Source of the DNA: Gautieria morchelliformis
Lineage: Eukaryota; Basidiomycota; Agaricomycetes; Gomphales; Gomphaceae
Length of the DNA stretch: 64,000 nt
Direction: 5' to 3'
Assembly (NCBI GenBank): GCA_015179125.1
Contig: WHVA01000006.1
Coordinates: 248,001 to 312,000, forward strand
Both the position numbers and the translations under genes were made by a program. The notes under the pieces are model-generated. The model did not search any database, was not told the DNA's origin, and was given only the letters and a program-made list of their open reading frames with translations. Shown here in pieces: positions 10,490 through 21,440 of the stretch; the first letter of the stretch is position 1, and each line of letters opens with the position of its first letter.

Positions 10490-13363
10490 AAGATGTCTAT
10501 CTTAAGCCTTAAGTCGCAAGAGCACGACAGAACTTGACCAATGTGTGGTATTCTGATGCTACGTAGTGACAGTGTAAGGGTAAGATGCGATGGGGACCGC
10601 TAGCCGGTTCCCACGCATAAACTATACAGTGGGTCCCTAAGGGGCCCACTGGGATTATGTAATATCTAATGTACATGTAGATACACGGGTTATTTACACA
10701 TGTGTTATCATTTACAAGAAGATACCTACTATGAGCCATAGCAGATGTCAGGGCTTTTAAGGCCTCGCGTTGGATATCTACATATTCACAAGGTAGTATT
10801 TTTTGAAGGGTAGAAATCACTGTGCAATCATTTTGATTGACGAATATTTGAAGATAACCTTCATTGTGTAGACCTATAAGGATGTCAGATTCCATTTTAT
10901 AATATCTTAACACTGTTATCTCACTCCCAGTTAGAAGCCACCTCAGCATTTGGAGTGATGCAACAACTACTTGGGCATTATCCCCCATCAACCCTCTTTC
11001 TAATGGCTTCATCATTTTACTTCTGATTCTCTTCTCTGAACCTATGATAACCACTTGCTTTAGGAGACTCTTTGGAAATATTCAAAGCTACTTACTCCTC
11101 AGATTGCAGCCTTGCATGAAGGTTGCTATCCATCTTGCAAGACTGACATCATTCTCCCAGCCCTTCACATAGAGAAGTTTCTCAACCATCTCTTCATCCA
11201 AAGATATCCCTAGGATAAAAATTAAATCAACTGATATTTTGTTCCAGCTCTTCAAACTTACATGTTTGTTTACTCAATACCATGAGTACATTACATAGAT
11301 TTTCCCAGCCCTCAGAGGTTATAGTATGCCTAGACTCCATTAGGCTAAAAAGCACTGGGACCACACCTTGGCCAATTAGGGTGTGTGAACCAGACCCTAT
11401 ATAGCAACAATTGATATACTTAGCTTGTATCACATTCAGTATCAAAGTACTCACAAGACCAGGTCAGATGACACTAACAGACGGTGGAGCCAGACACCCT
11501 TTTCATTGTCAGGGCCCATCTTTAGTCTCTGAATGATTTCTGTCACTGTGGTATCGTCAAAAAAATCCAGCTCAAGGACATCTTTGAAATGGTCAGTCCA
11601 CGTCCTCTGCCCACGATCTCCCCAGCCTACTAGGTTTGTCCATGCTTTGACACTGCCCTCAGGGCTCAGTTTTGCTTTAGGGCAATAGGAGGTGGGACAA
11701 AAAGCAACTGAAGCATGGATCCTTTGCCCAGCCTTCATTTTCCGACTATGCCCCTTATGCATACTGAAAATTTGTTCCAATTAGCCAACCCTCAAAGACC
11801 AATATATCAAGCTCACCGGTAGGTTGTTGATGACAAATCCTTATATGAAAGCCTTTTAAAGGGAAGCCACTCAAATATATGCCATACCGGAGTCAGTGAC
11901 TCCTTGACATCCCCTAGATTCTCCCAATCCCAATCAACCTTGGTTGGCCGCATCAGGAGGCCGCTTGAGATTGCTTCATATGACATCCAAAGACCAGATG
12001 TTTTACCAAGTTCCAGGTTCAGATTGAGTTGATTGCCGCACCATGGTCAGGATGGGAACCCGAGCAAAGGCGACACGCACATGTCTGAATGGGTCCCAGG
12101 AAATCAGACTTCTTTGATGCGGGGGCGGGAAGTGGAGCTCTTAATGCCCGTTTTGGTATCTTTCACATTGTCTTCGTCAGCTGTGAGACCTGCGGAGCGT
12201 CTAGCTTTGTCAGGCTGGGATGTCTCTTGATTCTGCTGTGAGACCTTTGGCTGAGACACACCGCCATGGGCATATTCGGGTAGGAATTTGACTCGGCGCT
12301 CATCGAGCGCAAGCGCATGGCGGAAGAAGCAGATGTGGTCTGTTTGATCTGTGAGAGGCAGACTTTTATTCCGGACAATGCCCACTGAGGAAACCGTATC
12401 CCTGTGAGATCAATTATTAGTCAAGGGCGACAAAGAACCAGGTATTGGACACTCACCATGCGCCAACAAAGTGCACACGGACTTTCTCTCGCGAGAATGT
12501 TGTCTTGAAACGCTCTGCCATATTGACAGGTGTTGGTTTGACAGGCCTTTTACGGAGATGAAGGCGCTGCAATAACTTCTTCGGCTGGGGAGGATAATAC
12601 TCCTCGCTCTTCTCATCCGCGTAGAGCTCATATGCGCTGGAGAACAACAAGTTGCGGCCCAGACATATCAAAGTCCATAACGACACTCACAATGGTATTT
12701 GCTCTTCGTTTCCTTTGTGAACCAGGCCCACCTGCGACACCAAGACAGAGAGGTTAGTATACATCACGAGGGCAAGGAAACGGAACGTGCCTTGTGGATC
12801 ATACCGGCCAAAGCACGGACCTGGTAGGCTCCGCGAGAGAACCCTGGTGTCGATGCTCAGGACCGTCCAGACAGGTACTATCCTGGGGCTCACCAAACAA
12901 GTAGATGCGATCACCGTCCCGATAATTTTGTGAGAGCCATCGATATGCAGCTATCACGATCTTTTCAAAGTTCCTGAACGGTGGGGTGTCAATATTATTC
13001 GATTGCGAGTGAGGACAGTGGAGAAATCACCAGGCGATCGCGAGATCTATCTTGTTATCCACGACCTGTTTCACGTAACTTCATGATTTCCAGGATGATT
13101 TGGCGTACGTGCCGATGCCGCTGTTGTAATACGTGAGTTGGTTGTCGCTCTTGATAAGCTGGCTGTATAGTTCTATGACATTTGTATTCTTTTGAGATAG
13201 GTCAGACGCAGTATCATGTGTCGCAAGGAAAGGGCCCACGGACGTTTGGTCCAAACTGATTGGATGTGCCGTCGATGCAAACGACAAGGTTTCGTCCTTT
13301 CTTCTCACTCGAACACGCACAGCTCGTTCGCTCCTCGTCAGGTTTCACGGCATCAGATTCCAT
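10490..13363 (-). pseudogene. DUF2235 (Tle1-like alpha/beta hydrolase) gene, copy 1, broken
   Basis: Paralogue of the gene at 48598-40894. It starts at ATG 13363 and keeps VVCIDGTSNQFG, the nucleophile-elbow motif GFSRGAYQVRALAGMI (around 12825-12875), FRHALALDERRVKFLPEYA and the start of the armadillo-like region (STLQKILPCEYVDIQREALKAL, near 10800). DUF2235 proteins resemble bacterial Tle1 phospholipases; substrates in fungi are unknown. Lesions seen by comparison with copy 2 are a Trp-to-TGA nonsense at 13081-13083 and a 10-bp deletion near 12037. The deletion removes an intron acceptor and the Gly run of the THSDIGGG motif. The repeat-exon array is absent: the gene ends after the first repeat, next to chromovirus copy A. 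A copia element sits in its 5' flank. Confidence 0.8.
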
Positions 13364-13435
13364 ATCCTGCAGCAACTGTATGTGAGTAGATTGTGTAAGG
13401 GAAGCTAGGGACTTTGAACGATGAAGACTGAGGAG

Positions 13436-13440
13436 GTGTC
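13436..13440. repeat. Copia target-site duplication, left (GTGTC)
   Basis: GTGTC directly precedes the 5' LTR and is repeated at 17946-17950 directly after the 3' LTR. This defines the insertion exactly. Confidence 0.95.
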
Positions 13441-13609
13441 TGTTGAATACCATCGCTCAACCGTTAGTCATCCTGTGGTCACCCGTGGCTCCCATTTCCA
13501 TCTCCTACCGAATCCCTTAGTTACAGTAGTTACAGGCGCTGTATATTTTTCTGAGACTCGCTGGTCGAATATTATCTTCTTTATCCACAACCATCATCTA
13601 CTCTCTTCA
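13441..13609 (+). repeat. Copia 5' LTR (169 bp)
   Basis: Begins TGTTGAATACC and ends CTCTCTTCA. Identical to the 3' LTR except for one C/T difference (TATCTTCT against TATTTTCT). Confidence 0.97.
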
Positions 13610-13626
13610 GGTTATGGGCCCCGCGC
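13610..13626 (+). other. Copia primer-binding site
   Basis: GGTTATGGGCCCCGCGC abuts the LTR with no spacer. The second copia element has the same GGTTATGGGCCCCGC core next to its own LTR (about 24841-24826). This supports use of the initiator-methionine tRNA, as is usual for copia elements; the tRNA itself is not in the window. Confidence 0.8.
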
Positions 13627-13689
13627 TCTAAACCATAATCCAAAGTAAAGTAAAAAAAAAAAAAAAAACTTCCTGTAACAATCGCCGTT

Positions 13690-16600
13690 ATGTCTGCCCT
13701 CACACAGCCGAGCTCCCTATACCGGATCGAACCACTCACCGGAGACAATTATCCCGCATGGAAGGAGAAGATGCGATGGATCTTGCTTGAGCAAGATCTA
13801 TGGGAACATGCATCAGGTCAGGCGACGAAACCAGTGCCGGCCGACGACAAAAACGTAACGGCCCTGGAGAAACAAGCGATCGCAGATTGGATGAAAAGAG
13901 ATCAACAGGCTTTTGCGGCAATCAGCTTGCGTATCAGTGATGATTACCTAGTCTATACATACGGTGCCACGACAGCACGCGAGGTGTGGCTAGCCCTGCT
14001 TATGATCTTCGAAGCAAGAGGGCCGTTGGGTATAATAAATGTACGTCGGGATTTCTTCTGCACTTTCATAGCCGAAGGCAGCAACATGGAAGAACATATA
14101 CGAAAAAAGCTGCGCAGCCTCCAACAGCAGCTGCACACACTCAGTGATCTAGTCACCGATCGCGACTTCTGCAACGCGCTGCTCACCTCACTCCCCGGCT
14201 CCTGGTCCACGTTCCTTACAGCGATCAATGCCGCCCTTCCCACGCTCTCCTCTGACGTACTCATAGCTCGTGTCCTCAAAGAGGATCGAACTCGGCGCTC
14301 CACTCATGGCATGGAGATGGCCTTGAGGGCGCAGGACAAGCGCGGAAAGGGGCGCAATGGACGTAATGATGGCGGTGCCACAAAAGGGAAGTGTAATAAT
14401 TGTGGCAAAAAGGGGCATTGGGTCAAAGACTGCTGGGCCAAGGGTGGCGGCAAAGAGGGGCAAGCGCTGAAGTGGTGGAAAGATCCAGCTAAGAACCCAA
14501 ATGCAGACTCTACTAAACAAGCTACCGAAAGCAAAAACGCTGCTGACGACTTTGTGTTCGCCACCATAGAGTCTGTGGACCCTGAGCCGGGCGACCAGTC
14601 ATCCATTGCTGGAGATCTATCGTGTCGCGCCACCATCTCTGCATCAGAATGGCTGGCGGACATGGGATCGACGACACATATCGCCCGAAACAGGGGGGAT
14701 TTTATTGAGTTCAGTTCTGACCCATCAGAGATTGAGGGCATTGCCCCCGGGAGCCCCTTGAAGACTTTAGGCCGCGGGATTGTCCAAATGGAATTCAAGG
14801 CCGGCGATGGCACGTTTACGGTGAGACTAACGGACATGAAGCACGCTCCCGACGCACCAAACAACATCCTCAGCGTCGGGAGGCTCACGGACATGGAGCA
14901 TGTAGCTCTGTTCACCAACAACGGCGTGAAATTCCGCTCCCAGTCAGGGACGGTCTTCGCCGAGGGGCGCAAGGTAGGGTGCGTGTACCTCATGCGTGCC
15001 CGGATCCGCCCTGCCATTCAGATGGATTTTGCCGCTGTGGCTAAGCCGAAGTCCTGGGACTCCTGGCATCGCATCCTCGGGCATGTCAACATCGGCGCGA
15101 TCAAATTGATGAAAGCGCACGATCTTGTCACCAGGATGGATGTAGACACGGCCGCGCCGGTGACACAATGTGTTGCTTGCATTCAGGGCAAGCATCACGT
15201 GGAACCGTTCCCCAAACGGTCGGAAGACGCTGCTACATTGGTAGGTGATCTGACCGTCTCCGACGTTTGGGGACCGGCGAATACAGAGGGCCCGGCGTGG
15301 GAACGGTATTTTTATTCGTTTACCGATGCCAAAAGCAGGTACTCCATCATCTATTTCAGCCACACCAAGGACGGCGTCCTTGATCGTTTCAAGGAATACG
15401 CCGCCCTGGTTGAAACACAGACTGGGCTCCAGCTTAAGCGCCTGCGCAGCGATGGAGGCGGTGAATATATTAACGGTCCATTCAGAGATTTCTGCGCCCA
15501 GAAAGGGATCATAATGGAATCTACCGCCCCTTACTCACCAGCCCAGAATGGCATTGCCGAACGCCTGAATCGCACCTTGCTCGAACATGCTTGCGCCATG
15601 ATCTTTGTGAAACAAGCACCCAAGATCTTATGGCCCGAAGCCGTCGCCTACACCTGTTATATCAAGAACAGGACACCCACTCGAGCACTTGGCACAGACA
15701 TGATGCCATTCGAGGCCTTTTTTGGCAAGAAACCTGACATCGGGAGGTTGGAAGAATTCGGTAAAAAGTGCTGGGTCCAAGTTCCAGACCAGCGTCGTAC
15801 TAAATTAGAGCCCAAATCCGAGCAACACATTTTTACCGGCATCGCACCTAATGCTAAGGCTTGGCGTTTCTACAATGTCCACACGCGCCACATCCAGACC
15901 TCCCGCAACGTCATCTTCAATGACATTGACAACGCCATTCATCCCGTCCCTGAGGACGACGACCTGGTGGTTGGGCCGCCTACAGGGAACACCACCAGGG
16001 CCGCCCAGCCGGTCCCGGCCCCCGCTTCAGCTGCCGCACCTCCAGTCGAGACCGCTGCTGTGCCTGTGGCTGTGGAACCGCAGGCGGATCCGAGGCGCAG
16101 CACCAGGATCGCAGGTAGACCCGTGCCTGATTACTGCCACATGCATGAGGGAGAGCGGGCGTTGTCAGCGATGGAGATCGTGACAGAGCCCGTGTCCTAT
16201 GCAGAGGCGCTCCACCGCCCAGATTACCCAATATGGCAGAAAGCCATGGAGACTGAGATGGAGCAGCATGCGGAGGTGGGCATGTGGACACTGGCTGAGT
16301 TACCAGCGGGGAAGAACGTGGTAGGCAGCCGATGGGTGTACGCGGCTAAGACTAATGCAGAAGGGAAATTTGACCTCGGAAAAGCGAGGGTCATTGCGCA
16401 GGGGTTCACGCAATGACCCGGCATGGATTATTTTGAGGTCACATCACCAGTTGTCAAATTAGACAGCCTCCGGCTCATCCTCGCTATCGCCATCCAAAAG
16501 GGATTGGAGATCGAGATGATGGATGTCAAAGGCACGTATCTTAATTCTACTCTAGATGAGGAGATATACATGCGCCAGCCGGACGGCTTTGACGATGGAT

Positions 16601-17720
16601 CGGGTCGCGTGCTCAAATTGCACTGGGCTATTTACGGTTTGAAGCAGTCAGGCCGCTCCTGGTACAAGAAGCTCACGACGGTCTTGCTCGATGATGGTTT
16701 CACGCGGTGTCACGCAGATGACTGCATTTTCTACAAAAAGACCGGCGACTGGCTCACCATCATCACTATTTACGTTGACGACCTCGGTCTTTTCGCTAGT
16801 TCTAAGACGCTGATGGCGAGTGTTAAAACCCTCCTCCATTCTAATTTCACTATGAAGGACCTTGGTGAGATGCTCAAGATCCTCGGGATCAGGGTCGAGA
16901 TCGATCCAAATCGCGATTTCATTAAACTCTCCCAAGGCCATTACATTGACGTCATTGCCCAGCGTTTCAATCTGGATGAAGCACCGCCGGTCGACACTCC
17001 TGTCCTGCATGACATCAAAACCCTCGAGCCGCGCCCTGATGGTGGTCCCGCACCAGACGCACCTTACGCCCAAGCGATCGGCTCCTTGATGTACGCCGTT
17101 CTAGGATCCCACCCGACATCGCGTTCGCCGTCCAGCAGCTGAGCCAACACACGCATGACTTCAGTGAGGCTCACTGGACGGCGGTTAAACGCGTTATACG
17201 TTATTTGAAGGGCACTCACGACGCAGGCGTTGTGCTGCGCCGCTCGTCCTCCACTCCCCTCATCGAGATCTATTCCGATGCCGACTTCGCGGGTCTAGCT
17301 GACTCCCATTCTGTGGGGGGTTTTATCTGCTTTTATCACGGCTGTATTACCGCGTGGGTATCTAAGAAGCAAACCCGGATCGCTCTGTCGACAACCGAGT
17401 CCAAGTCTATGGCCTTGATCCCTGGCGCCAAGCACGCCCTTTGGGTCTGCCATTTCCTCCAGGAACTTGGGCTGCCCCTTTCCGGACCGATCCATATCTA
17501 CTGCGACAACATGCAGACGATCTCCAATCTCCAGGACGTTTCCCATCACCCCTGCACCAAGCACTTCCGCGTCGAGGGGCATTGGCTCCGCGAGCTCAGC
17601 GATCACGGTGACGCCGAGATCACCTATGTCAGGTCCGCTGAGAACATTGCTGACGTTTTCACGAAGGCCCTGCCTTTGGCTCAACACCGTTTCTTGATTC
17701 ATAAATTAGGCATGTTGTGA
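13690..17720 (+). CDS. Copia Gag-Pol polyprotein, one stop and one frameshift
   Basis: Domain order: gag with the UBN2/DUF4219-type start (YRIEPLTGDNYPAWKEKMRW), CCHC knuckle CNNCGKKGHWVKDCW (about residues 235-250), protease WLADMGSTTHIA (catalytic Asp about residue 324), integrase HHCC (HRILGHVN...CVACIQGKH), DDE core (VSDVWGP, LRSDGGGEY, NGIAERLNRTL), reverse transcriptase with YVDD (near 16772) and RNase H (YSDADFAG). The first 908 codons are open. TGA at 16414-16416 interrupts RT at GFTQ*PGMDY, where CGA is expected. A one-base loss near 17105-17112 shifts the frame before RNase H. The protease reads D-M-G instead of the usual D-S/T-G. So a recent copy is already damaged at three points. 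Confidence 0.95.
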
Positions 17721-17776
17721 CCATCCCCTCCTGTATCCCATCATATTTCTTTTTGATTTGTTTCGCTCGGGGGGTC

Positions 17777-17945
17777 TGTTGAATACCATCGCTCAACCGT
17801 TAGTCATCCTGTGGTCACCCGTGGCTCCCATTTCCATCTCCTACCGAATCCCTTAGTTACAGTAGTTACAGGCGCTGTATATTTTTCTGAGACTCGCTGG
17901 TCGAATATTATTTTCTTTATCCACAACCATCATCTACTCTCTTCA
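17777..17945 (+). repeat. Copia 3' LTR (169 bp)
   Basis: Begins TGTTGAATACC directly after a polypurine-like CGGGGGGTC run (17768-17776), and ends CTCTCTTCA followed by the GTGTC duplication. Confidence 0.97.
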
Positions 17946-17950
17946 GTGTC

Positions 17951-18349
17951 TGTTCAGGTGCTTGCTATGGTATGCCAGCGTCAGAAGCGTCGGCCGCAGC
18001 CTGGGACAAACATCCCCTTCGCCCTACGATAGGTGAATCCCTTCCCACAGATCCCCCCCAGCAAGTGTCCCAGTGGACGGCGCTGACAGCATCCTTCTCC
18101 AGCGTCTTCGTCGTCGCCTACCCACGGTCTGTTTGAGCAATGGAGAGGCGGCGACCAAGACGTAATGTTTGCGGGCTTGGTCTCAGGCCCAGGCTAGCCC
18201 GAATCCCAAGGGCTCGGCTTTCAGTGATCAGTCGATATTTACGAGCTAACGACCAGCGCTTATATCAGGGTCAGTTCCCTAAATCGTGAGATCACAGTAT
18301 TTCGAGCACCAAGAACCCCAAACTACCCGGGAAACGAATGCCACCCTCC
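17951..18349 (-). promoter_or_regulatory. 5' flank of DUF2235 copy 1, displaced by copia
   Basis: Sequence right of the copia (TGTTCAGGTGCTTGCTATGG, GGTATGCCAGCG, CAGCCTGGGACAAACAT) matches the upstream region of DUF2235 copy 2 at 48680-48915 (GGTTCAGGTGCTTG, GGTATGCCAGCG, CAGCCTGGGCCAAACAT). The conserved block runs to about 18165. It is therefore probably the original promoter region, now 4.5 kb from its gene. No coding signal. Confidence 0.6.
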
Positions 18350-19614
18350 TAAGATAGCGGCAATATAAACCGCGTACCCTCTAAGCGCCCATTAGTCATC
18401 TTAGGGTTAGGGTTTAGGCGGCGAAAATACAGAGGATGGAAGTTTCAAATTTAGGTAGAACATCCTGGTAGCTATGGTATATTACTTTGAGGCCTGATCT
18501 AAGCTGCTCCATGATTTAAATGTAAGATTGGATTAACTAAAATGTCACCTCAGCAACAGTTTAGTAAATGAAGTTGCCGCATTCAATGTGATCGGTCCCT
18601 CACGTTGCCGAGTGGTACCATGTCTGCCCGATCAGCAAGCAGAGGTTTCTAGACCTCCTTGTGCTCGCCAGGAACACTCCGGTCGACTGGCGCATGCCGG
18701 AGATGAACACAGCATTCCAGCACCTCCACAAGGAGGGCCCCCATAAGCCTCGTCCAAACTATATCAACATTTTGGATGGCACACCTGACGATATCGTCAC
18801 GGTGCTGAATGGGTGGCGGTCGAACGCCGAAGGAATCCCTCCCGCCATCCGTGATGATGTGGAGGGCGGGCTCAACACAACAGATATCAATATCTGGATG
18901 TGGGTATGGATCCTGGCCCCCAAGGGCAAGCCAAGATCCGGGACAAAAAATTGCAAAGTGCACAGTCGAACCAACAAATATAAACACAGACAGGAATAAT
19001 AAACCACTAAAACACAAGAGAGCCCAATGCAAATCAATCATATCTGTCTATTTAGGATGCTCCAAATATTTTATATAATAATAAGTGCCCCCTTCTATTT
19101 CTACTAATTTTTGTGCAGTTTGAAGACTCTACTAGCAGACAAACAATGTATGCATTCAATCAGGGTCAAAGAAGGGAACATACCTGTGTCCACAGGGGCA
19201 TGGTATTGCCTATGGGATTCTTTTGTGGATTTGGCTTCGATACTCGGGATCTTGCAGATTACCAATCTGCTTGTTCGGGCTCCATCTCCCATGAAGAAAT
19301 ATTCAAGCCCCGCTATTTGCTTATGTAATGCAGCGAAAATTGCTGGGACAGAAAATCCAACTTGTGTTCCTGGACAGGGAATCTCGTTTTATGAATTTTG
19401 AAATGAAAAATAAAAATAAAAAAACATGTGATAGAAATTTTTATAAGCTTGATTTCAATATAATAGCACCATAGAGTTGTTGAATAGTGTCTTATGAACA
19501 AACCTATGGTCTTACTTTTTTGAAATTTCGAGTGTTTACAATTGGGAACCTGTTCTGGTAAGATGGCTTAGATGGGCGCTTAGAGGGTGCACGGTTTATA
19601 CTGCTGCTATCTTA
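18350..19614. mobile_element. TIR DNA transposon, about 1.26 kb, TA-flanked
   Basis: The left end (TAAGATAGCGGCAATATAAA...) and the right end read inward (TAAGATAGCAGCAGTATAAA...) match over about 45 bp, including CCCTCTAAGCGCCCAT. The pairs TA at 18350-18351 and 19613-19614 could be the target duplication, suggesting a Tc1/mariner-type element. No transposase motif was recognised inside. It carries one open fragment (about 18580-18999). Confidence 0.65.
18580..18999 (+). CDS. Unrecognised protein fragment inside TIR element
   Basis: The frame has no clear ATG. It contains EWYHVCPISKQRFLDLL, PRPNYINILDGTPDDIVTV and INIWMWVWILAPKG, with a regular hydrophobic/charged pattern that looks like a real protein rather than a random frame. 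I recall similar short hypothetical proteins in Agaricomycetes but cannot name a domain. It ends shortly after PKGKP. It may be a captured host-gene piece or the remnant of an element-encoded protein. Confidence 0.4.
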
Positions 19615-19623
19615 CGTGCCATG

Positions 19624-20413
19624 TGTCAAGATTGGTTTTTAGGCGTTAATATCGTGTATTAGTGAACACAGCGAATGTCCGAATAACTTGTGCAAATAAG
19701 TATGCCGTTCAGCGGATAGGGTGAACCAATAAATGTTCAGAAGATAAGAGGGCTGCCCAATTGGGGCTTGCCCTATCTACAGTCGTAGCGAAATAGCCCA
19801 TGGCACTTGATGATGTAACGCGCAAGGTGTCATGGAAAGGTTGTCTAAGTAGCAACAATCCTTTCGCCGACAGCACAGATAATAGTTCGAAGACTAAGGT
19901 AACGAAGATGAAGTATGAAAACTCACCAGTGATGCTTAAGTCTTCCTCTGGTCGAAGATAGAAATCTACAGGAGAGGGCTCAAGACGATAGTCACAGTGA
20001 GGTCAAGTTTTGCATAAGATGGACGTATGATAATTGAACTGGGGAATATACATGCGAATGTAAACTACTTGTATCGAAGGCTTGTATGGTAACAGTGAAT
20101 AGGAAAGAGGCCATCATGAGTCAGGGTTGGATAGGGGTGCGCAGTCATGATACAATGAATGAAATAAACATACAATAGAATGAAAGAGAAGTGCGAACAT
20201 GAAATGACGGAGAGGAAAGAGGGTGAAGGCACCTATGTATGAAAACACACCTTGGGACCTGCATATATGCCACCCTGCACGGACTCTTCGTCTGCTGGGT
20301 TGATCCCACACGACCTACGGGTAGGACGTCCCACGAATGCATCCCGGCCATATGAACACCTAAAGGGGTTGGATTGAGAAGATGATGGGGCCAGTGATGA
20401 ACCATCATGCCGG
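19624..20413 (-). repeat. LTR-like repeat, family R, truncated copy (790 bp)
   Basis: Minus-strand copy of the 2525-3482 repeat. Its 3' end is at 19624 (TGTCAAGATTGG on the plus strand). It is cut at 20413 (CATGCCGG), directly followed by the 3' end of the next copy. It retains the internal block around 19930-20120 (GATAGAAATCTACAGGAG, ATGATAATTGAACTGG). Confidence 0.7.
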
Positions 20414-21440
20414 TGTCAAGATTGGTTTTTAGGTGTTAACATCATGTATTAGTGAACACAGCGAATGCCCGAATAACTTGTGTGAATAAGTATGCCGTTC
20501 AGCGAATAGGTGAACCAATAAATGTTCACAAGATAAGAGGGCTGCCCGAACAGAGCTCGCCCAATCTACAGTCATAGCAAAATAGCCCGTGGCACTTGAC
20601 GATGTAACGTGCAAGGTGTCACGGAAGGGTTGTCTAAGTAGCGACAATCCCTTCGCCGGCAAAGGTGCTCCTTTGGAGCCCTTCGCCGACAGCACAGAAA
20701 ATAGTTGGAGGGCTAAGGTAACGAAGATGAAGTATGAGAACTCACCAGTGATGCCTAAGTCTTCTTCTGGTCGAAGATAGAAATCTACAGGAGAAGGCTC
20801 AAGACGATAGTCACAGCGAGGTCAAGTTTGCACAAGATGGACGTATGATAATTGAACTGGAGAATATACATGCGAATGTAAACTACTTATATTGAATGCT
20901 TGTAAGGTATCAGCAAATAGGAAAGAGGCCATCATGAGTCAGGGTTGGATAGGGGTGTGCAGTCATGATACAGAATAGATGGAATAAACATACAATAGAG
21001 TGAGAGAGGAGGGCGAACATGAAACGACGGAGAGTAAAGGTGGCGAAGGCACCTATGTATGAAACCATGTCTTGGGACCTGCATATATGCTACCCTGCAC
21101 GGACTCTTCGTCTACTGGGTTGATCCCACACAACCTACAGGACGTCCCGCAAACGCATCCTGGCCATATGAACACCTAAAGGGGTTGGATCGAGAAGCTG
21201 ATGGAGCCAGTGACGAGCCATCATGCCGGGTAGGGGATGCTGATCGTGTTTGATGGTGTTCCTGCTGGCGAATGATGCGAGCAGCGAATGGTTGTTCGGC
21301 GAAATGCGACGAAGGGCAAAAATAGAATGACCACGAAGAGCCGTGGCACAAGGGGAGGGCGAAGCCACGCAAACATAGAGGAGGGCTGGGGAAATGGATA
21401 ATAGGACTAACTGGGTACAGGAAATAAATGAGTTGCGCCA
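20414..21440 (-). repeat. LTR-like repeat, family R, second tandem copy
   Basis: Starts TGTCAAGATTGG at 20414, directly after the previous copy, giving a head-to-tail pair about 790 bp apart. It contains a small insertion relative to the first copy (an extra CGCCGGCAAAGGTGCTCCTTT-like stretch near 20655-20680). It continues past 21225 into the 5' sub-repeat region. Confidence 0.7.

Larger units (their letters stand above)
13441..17945 (+). mobile_element. Complete Ty1/copia retrotransposon (4505 bp)
   Basis: Two 169-bp LTRs (13441-13609 and 17777-17945) differ at one position. A primer-binding site follows the 5' LTR, a G-rich tract precedes the 3' LTR, and GTGTC duplications flank the element. 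The gag-pol frame runs 13690-17720 with one stop codon and one frameshift. The near-identity of the LTRs indicates a recent insertion. It landed in the 5' flank of DUF2235 copy 1: copy 2 at about 48680 shows the corresponding uninterrupted sequence (TGAGGATGGGTTCAGGTGC). Confidence 0.97.

Noticed and set aside
18400..18420. TTAGGGTTAGGGTTTAGG, telomere-like
   Set aside because: Only two to three units, located inside the end of a TIR element; not enough to claim an interstitial telomere.
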